From: Actinomycetes bacterium
GTDB lineage: Bacteria; Actinomycetota; Acidimicrobiia; Acidimicrobiales; Ilumatobacteraceae
Direction: 5' to 3'
NCBI GenBank assembly: GCA_025358125.1
Contig: JANYKS010000033.1
Location: 1 to 64,000 of the forward strand
Length of the DNA stretch: 64,000 nt
The position numbers were made by a program, and so were the translations under genes. The notes beneath the pieces were generated by a model. It was not told the DNA's origin, did not search any database, and saw only the letters and a program-made list of their open reading frames with translations. Positions 61,101-64,000 of the stretch are shown piece after piece. How positions within the stretch are numbered: the stretch's first letter is position 1; each line of letters starts with the position of its first letter.

Positions 61101-62420
61101 ATGGGCGCAAGCGTCGGGTTGTTGACCGACCACTACGAGATGACGATGCTCTCGGCTGCGCTACGCGATGGAACAGCGCATGTGCCATGCGTGTTCGAGA
61201 TTTTCGCTCGACGTCTGCCGGAGGGTCGTCGGTACGGGGTGGTCGCTGGCACGAGCCGGGTCGTGGACGCGATCACGTCGTTCGGATTCGAGCCAGCGGA
61301 GCTGCAGTGGCTGCGCGTGAGCGGCGCCATCGACGACGCGACGGTTGACTTTCTCGGCCGCTACCGCTTCTCGGGCCGGGTCGATGGCTACCCCGAGGGC
61401 GAGGTGTTCTTCCCCAACTCGCCGATCCTTACCGTCGAGAGCACGTTCGCCGAGGCGATCGTGCTCGAAACGGTGGTGCTCTCGATCCTCAACCATGACG
61501 CGGCGATTGCCGCTGCGGCGGCCAGGATGGTCACCGCCGCGCAGGGCCGCCCGATCATCGAGATGGGCTCGCGCCGCACCCACGAGCGGGCCGCAATGGC
61601 CGCTGCTCGGGCGGCCTATCTCGCCGGCTTCTCATCGACCTCGAACCTCGCCGCCGGTCTGACCTACGAGATACCGACCGGCGGCACGGCTGGGCATGCC
61701 TTCACCCTGCTCCACGACGACGAACTCGCGGCGTTCAGGTCACAGGTCGCCCTGCTCGGGCCAACCACCACACTGCTCGTCGACACGTACGACATCACCA
61801 GCGGGATCGCCAACGCCGTGGCGGCGGCGGGTCAGCGGCTCGGCGCGATCCGCATCGATTCCGGCGACCTCGGCGTGCTCGCCCATCTGGCGAGGGCTCA
61901 GCTCGATGCGCTCGGGAACCACGACACCAAGATCGTCGTCAGCGGCGATCTCGACGAGTACGCGATTGCCGGCTTGGCGGCTGCCCCTGCCGATGTCTAC
62001 GGCGCCGGGACGGCAGTGGTCGTCGGCTCGGGTGCGCCGACCGCCGGCCTGATCTACAAGCTGGTCGAGGTCGATGGTCGCCCGGTCGCGAAGCGATCGG
62101 AGCACAAGGTCAACCTCGGAGGCGGGAAGGTCGCGCTGCGCGCTCACCGCCCGACCGGTACCGCGACCGAGGAGATCGTGGTGGCGGGGCCTGAACGCCG
62201 ACGCGAGAACGAGGCCGAGCGACTCCTCCGCGAAGACGCCGGCCTTCGGCGGGTGCACGAGACGCTGATACGCGACGGCGAGATCACCTCCGCTGGCCGG
62301 GTGACGCTCGCGCAGAGCCGCACCAGACTGCGCGACACGTTGCGCACGCTGCCCTGGGAGGGCCTGGCCCTGTCCAAGGGCGAACCAGCGCTCGCGACGC
62401 GGATCGTCCACGCCACCTGA
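61101..62420 (+). CDS. pncB: Nicotinate phosphoribosyltransferase
   Basis: 439 residues from the ATG at 61101 (MGASVGLLTDHYEMTML). Converts nicotinate and PRPP to nicotinate mononucleotide in NAD salvage. Signatures: LLTDHYEMTM, FEIFARRLPEGRRYGV, MGSRRTHERAAMAAARAAYLAGF (the family's strongest motif), LLVDTYDI, IRIDSGDL and KRSEHKVNLGGGK. Longer upstream frame belongs to the previous gene. Follows DUF2817 by 58 bp. Confidence 0.95.
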   Translation: MGASVGLLTDHYEMTMLSAALRDGTAHVPCVFEIFARRLPEGRRYGVVAGTSRVVDAITSFGFEPAELQWLRVSGAIDDATVDFLGRYRFSGRVDGYPEGEVFFPNSPILTVESTFAEAIVLETVVLSILNHDAAIAAAAARMVTAAQGRPIIEMGSRRTHERAAMAAARAAYLAGFSSTSNLAAGLTYEIPTGGTAGHAFTLLHDDELAAFRSQVALLGPTTTLLVDTYDITSGIANAVAAAGQRLGAIRIDSGDLGVLAHLARAQLDALGNHDTKIVVSGDLDEYAIAGLAAAPADVYGAGTAVVVGSGAPTAGLIYKLVEVDGRPVAKRSEHKVNLGGGKVALRAHRPTGTATEEIVVAGPERRRENEAERLLREDAGLRRVHETLIRDGEITSAGRVTLAQSRTRLRDTLRTLPWEGLALSKGEPALATRIVHAT

Positions 62421-62442
62421 TCTTGATCGGGGCCCGACGGAT

Positions 62443-62470
62443 CGGCCGGCTCGGGTCGGCCGGCTCGGGT
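62443..62470. repeat. Perfect 14-bp tandem duplication
   Basis: CGGCCGGCTCGGGT occurs twice head to tail in the 59 bp between the convergent pncB and VWA genes. No strong stem was seen; likely replication slippage in a GC-rich spacer. Confidence 0.8.
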
Positions 62471-62479
62471 CGATCGGCG

Positions 62480-63682
62480 TCAGGCCGAAATCGCGCTGAG
62501 CAATTCGTCGATCGCGTCGAGTGTGTGCCCGCTGACGAACGCATCGATGTGCGCCAGCGCGGCCGCCATGCCGCCAACCGACGGCTGATAGCGACTGGCC
62601 GCCTTGCGCGGGTTGACCCAGATCACCCGATGGGCGAGCCGTCCGAGTCGCTCCATCTCGCGCCCGAGCACGGCCGGATCGTCACGCTCCCAACCATCTG
62701 ACACGATGACCACGACGGCGCCGCGTGCCATCCCACGACGGCCGAACTTGTCGTTGAACGTCTTCAGCGCCTGCCCGATCCGGGTGCCGCCCGACCAATC
62801 GGGCGCAGCCTGGCCGGCCCGGTACAGAGCGTGATCGGGGTTGCTCGCGTGTAACAGCTTGGTGATCCGAGTCAGGCGGGTCGCGAACACGAACGCCTCC
62901 GCTCGCGCTCCCCCGACGGCGGAGTGCAGCAGTTGCAGGTACGCACGGGCATACGGTTCCATCGAGCCGGAGATGTCGCACAACACTACGAGCCGGCGCG
63001 GGCGACTGCGATGACGGCGCATCACCAGCTCGATCGGATCACCGCCGGACCGTAGCGAACGACGCAACGTGACACGCATGTCGACCCGCTCGCCGAGATG
63101 ATGGCGCGCTGTCCTTCGGCTGCGGCGCGGCGGTGGCGCGAACGCGAGACGCGACATCAACGAGCGCAGTTCGGCGAGTTCCGTCGGCGTCATCGATGCG
63201 AACTCCTGCTTGCGCAAGCGCTCCTGCGAACTGAACGCGGCGAGGATCGACTCGGTTGCGTCCCCACGGTCGTCTTCGGCCCCCGAGTCATCGCCGGGCA
63301 ACGACGGGTTCGGCGTCGACGACTGCCCGCCGCGGCGGTCGTCGCCGGCCCGCGACTGAGATGGACCAGTGCGCATGCTTGCGGGTGGCGGCGCGTTCGA
63401 GTCGCCACGCGAGTCGGCAGGGTCCGAGACGCCCCCGAACAGGTGGCGGAAAACCCGATCGAAGGTGCCGATGTCGGACGGCTCGGCGATCAGCGTGATC
63501 CGCGCCAGCCAGTACAACTCGTCCTGCGTGACCGGTTTGGCGAGCACGATCGCTGCCGCAAGTCGCCCGCTGCGCTCCGGCGTGACCGGCACTCCTGCGG
63601 TGTGGACGAGATGCCCGAACCCCCCGGCAACCGCCGCCAGGTCAACCGCCGCCAGGTCAGCTGCCGCCAGCGATCCAGGCAA
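62480..63682 (-). CDS. VWA domain protein, CoxE-like
   Basis: Up to 400 residues; the TTG at 63682 overlaps the ATPase stop by 26 bp, and a tandem 15-bp repeat (ADLAAVDLAAV) makes the start uncertain. N-terminal helical part, a low-complexity linker (about 85-145), then a VWA domain with MIDAS VLCDISGSMEPYARAYLQ, GGTRIGQALKTF and IVSDGWERDDP. CoxE-type proteins work with a MoxR ATPase to insert metals or remodel partner enzymes. No CO dehydrogenase genes are in the window. Confidence 0.88.
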   Translation of the reverse strand: MPGSLAAADLAAVDLAAVAGGFGHLVHTAGVPVTPERSGRLAAAIVLAKPVTQDELYWLARITLIAEPSDIGTFDRVFRHLFGGVSDPADSRGDSNAPPPASMRTGPSQSRAGDDRRGGQSSTPNPSLPGDDSGAEDDRGDATESILAAFSSQERLRKQEFASMTPTELAELRSLMSRLAFAPPPRRSRRTARHHLGERVDMRVTLRRSLRSGGDPIELVMRRHRSRPRRLVVLCDISGSMEPYARAYLQLLHSAVGGARAEAFVFATRLTRITKLLHASNPDHALYRAGQAAPDWSGGTRIGQALKTFNDKFGRRGMARGAVVVIVSDGWERDDPAVLGREMERLGRLAHRVIWVNPRKAASRYQPSVGGMAAALAHIDAFVSGHTLDAIDELLSAISA

Positions 63683-64000
63683 AGCCGCGCTCCTCCGCCG
63701 TCTCGATGTCTTCGCGGTATTTGAGGACGGAGCCGAGCGTCATCGCCGCGGCGTCCTCGTTCAATGTGGAGACGCCGAGCAGGTCGAGCGCGAGCGTCCA
63801 GTTGATCGCTTCGGCGATACCCGGTTGCTTTTGCACATCGAGTGTGCGCAGGCGCTGCACGCCGGCCGCGACCTGCGCCGCGAGCGATGCGGTGCTGGCC
63901 GGAACGCGTCGCCTGATGATCGCAACGGCGCGGTCGAGATCCGGGTAGTCGATCCAGTGATAGAGGCAACGCCGCTTCAACGCGTCGTGTAGATCGCGTG
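63657..64000 (-). CDS. MoxR/CoxD-type AAA+ ATPase, C-terminal part only
   Basis: The last 114 codons of a gene entering from the right edge. RDLHDALKRRCLYHWIDYPD is the sensor-2/arginine region of MoxR ATPases, followed by the lid (IAEAINWTLALDLLGV, AAMTLGSVLKYREDIE). The P-loop lies beyond the window. It overlaps the VWA gene by 26 bp, forming the usual MoxR-VWA pair. Confidence 0.85.
   Translation of the reverse strand, partial: RDLHDALKRRCLYHWIDYPDLDRAVAIIRRRVPASTASLAAQVAAGVQRLRTLDVQKQPGIAEAINWTLALDLLGVSTLNEDAAAMTLGSVLKYREDIETAEERGFAWIAGGS

Overview
The window is high-GC DNA from an actinobacterium. The class Acidimicrobiia (Ilumatobacter-like) is my best guess. The clues are an F420-type luciferase-like oxidoreductase, DUF222 and DUF2630 proteins, a gingipain/HYR/PxKF secreted giant, a C-terminal secreted-protein domain ending in a THLLADVTGYF-type motif, and many GTG/TTG starts. 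No rRNA, tRNA, CRISPR array or intact insertion sequence was seen. The taxonomic call is inference.

Layout. 1-3399 (-): a truncated soluble-adenylyl-cyclase-like protein (two cyclase domains, AAA ATPase, TPRs). 3503-9967 (+): a very large secreted caspase/gingipain-like protein. 10245-13109 (+): aconitase. 13279-16069 (-): a broken thermolysin-like protease. 16167-16913 (-): the RIC/ScdA di-iron repair protein. About 17.1-17.6 kb: a DUF222/HNH remnant. 17696-23072 (-): a probable operon of OmpR regulator, sensor kinase, LPG-synthase-type membrane protein, alpha/beta hydrolase and acyl-CoA dehydrogenase. 23204-28708 (+): a single-chain biotin carboxylase/BCCP/carboxyltransferase. 28878-36740 (-): a seven-gene chemosensory operon whose parts match the Wsp surface-sensing system (MCP, CheW, CheA-REC, CheB, CheR-TPR, CheW, REC-GGDEF). 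The MCP has an in-frame TAG and the GGDEF protein ends early.

37.0-38.4 kb is a small metal/sulfur-type island: a decayed MerR regulator, a well-preserved MerR-type promoter, a thioredoxin-like protein, and a rhodanese-CBS gene interrupted by a TGA. That TGA sits where relatives carry Cys, and a compact hairpin follows it with the geometry of a bacterial SECIS element. It is the most interesting candidate here (a possible selenoprotein). 38.4-40.2 kb holds DUF2630, a phosphatidylcholine-synthase-like enzyme and a TetR regulator. 40334-48964 (+) is a tightly packed catabolic operon: a peptide/nickel-type ABC importer (five genes), an FGGY kinase and a sphingosine-phosphate-lyase-like PLP enzyme. 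Together they suggest import, phosphorylation and C-C cleavage of an unidentified amino-alcohol or amino-polyol.

49.0-56.4 kb contains a secreted HExxH peptidase with a small lipoprotein, a Baeyer-Villiger-type monooxygenase, an F420-type oxidoreductase, an M23 lipoprotein and an aldo/keto reductase. 56.5-59.4 kb is a polyphosphate-themed group (CYTH, CYTH-CHAD, PPK2). It is followed by a DksA/TraR zinc-finger protein, a DUF2817 peptidase, nicotinate phosphoribosyltransferase, and the CoxE-type VWA and MoxR-type ATPase pair (the latter cut by the window end). A palindromic repeat occurs twice, at about 10.05 and 55.03 kb, 45 kb apart. Disruptions are frequent (protease, DUF222, MerR, MCP, rhodanese, GGDEF), so either gene decay or assembly error is a live alternative for each broken gene.
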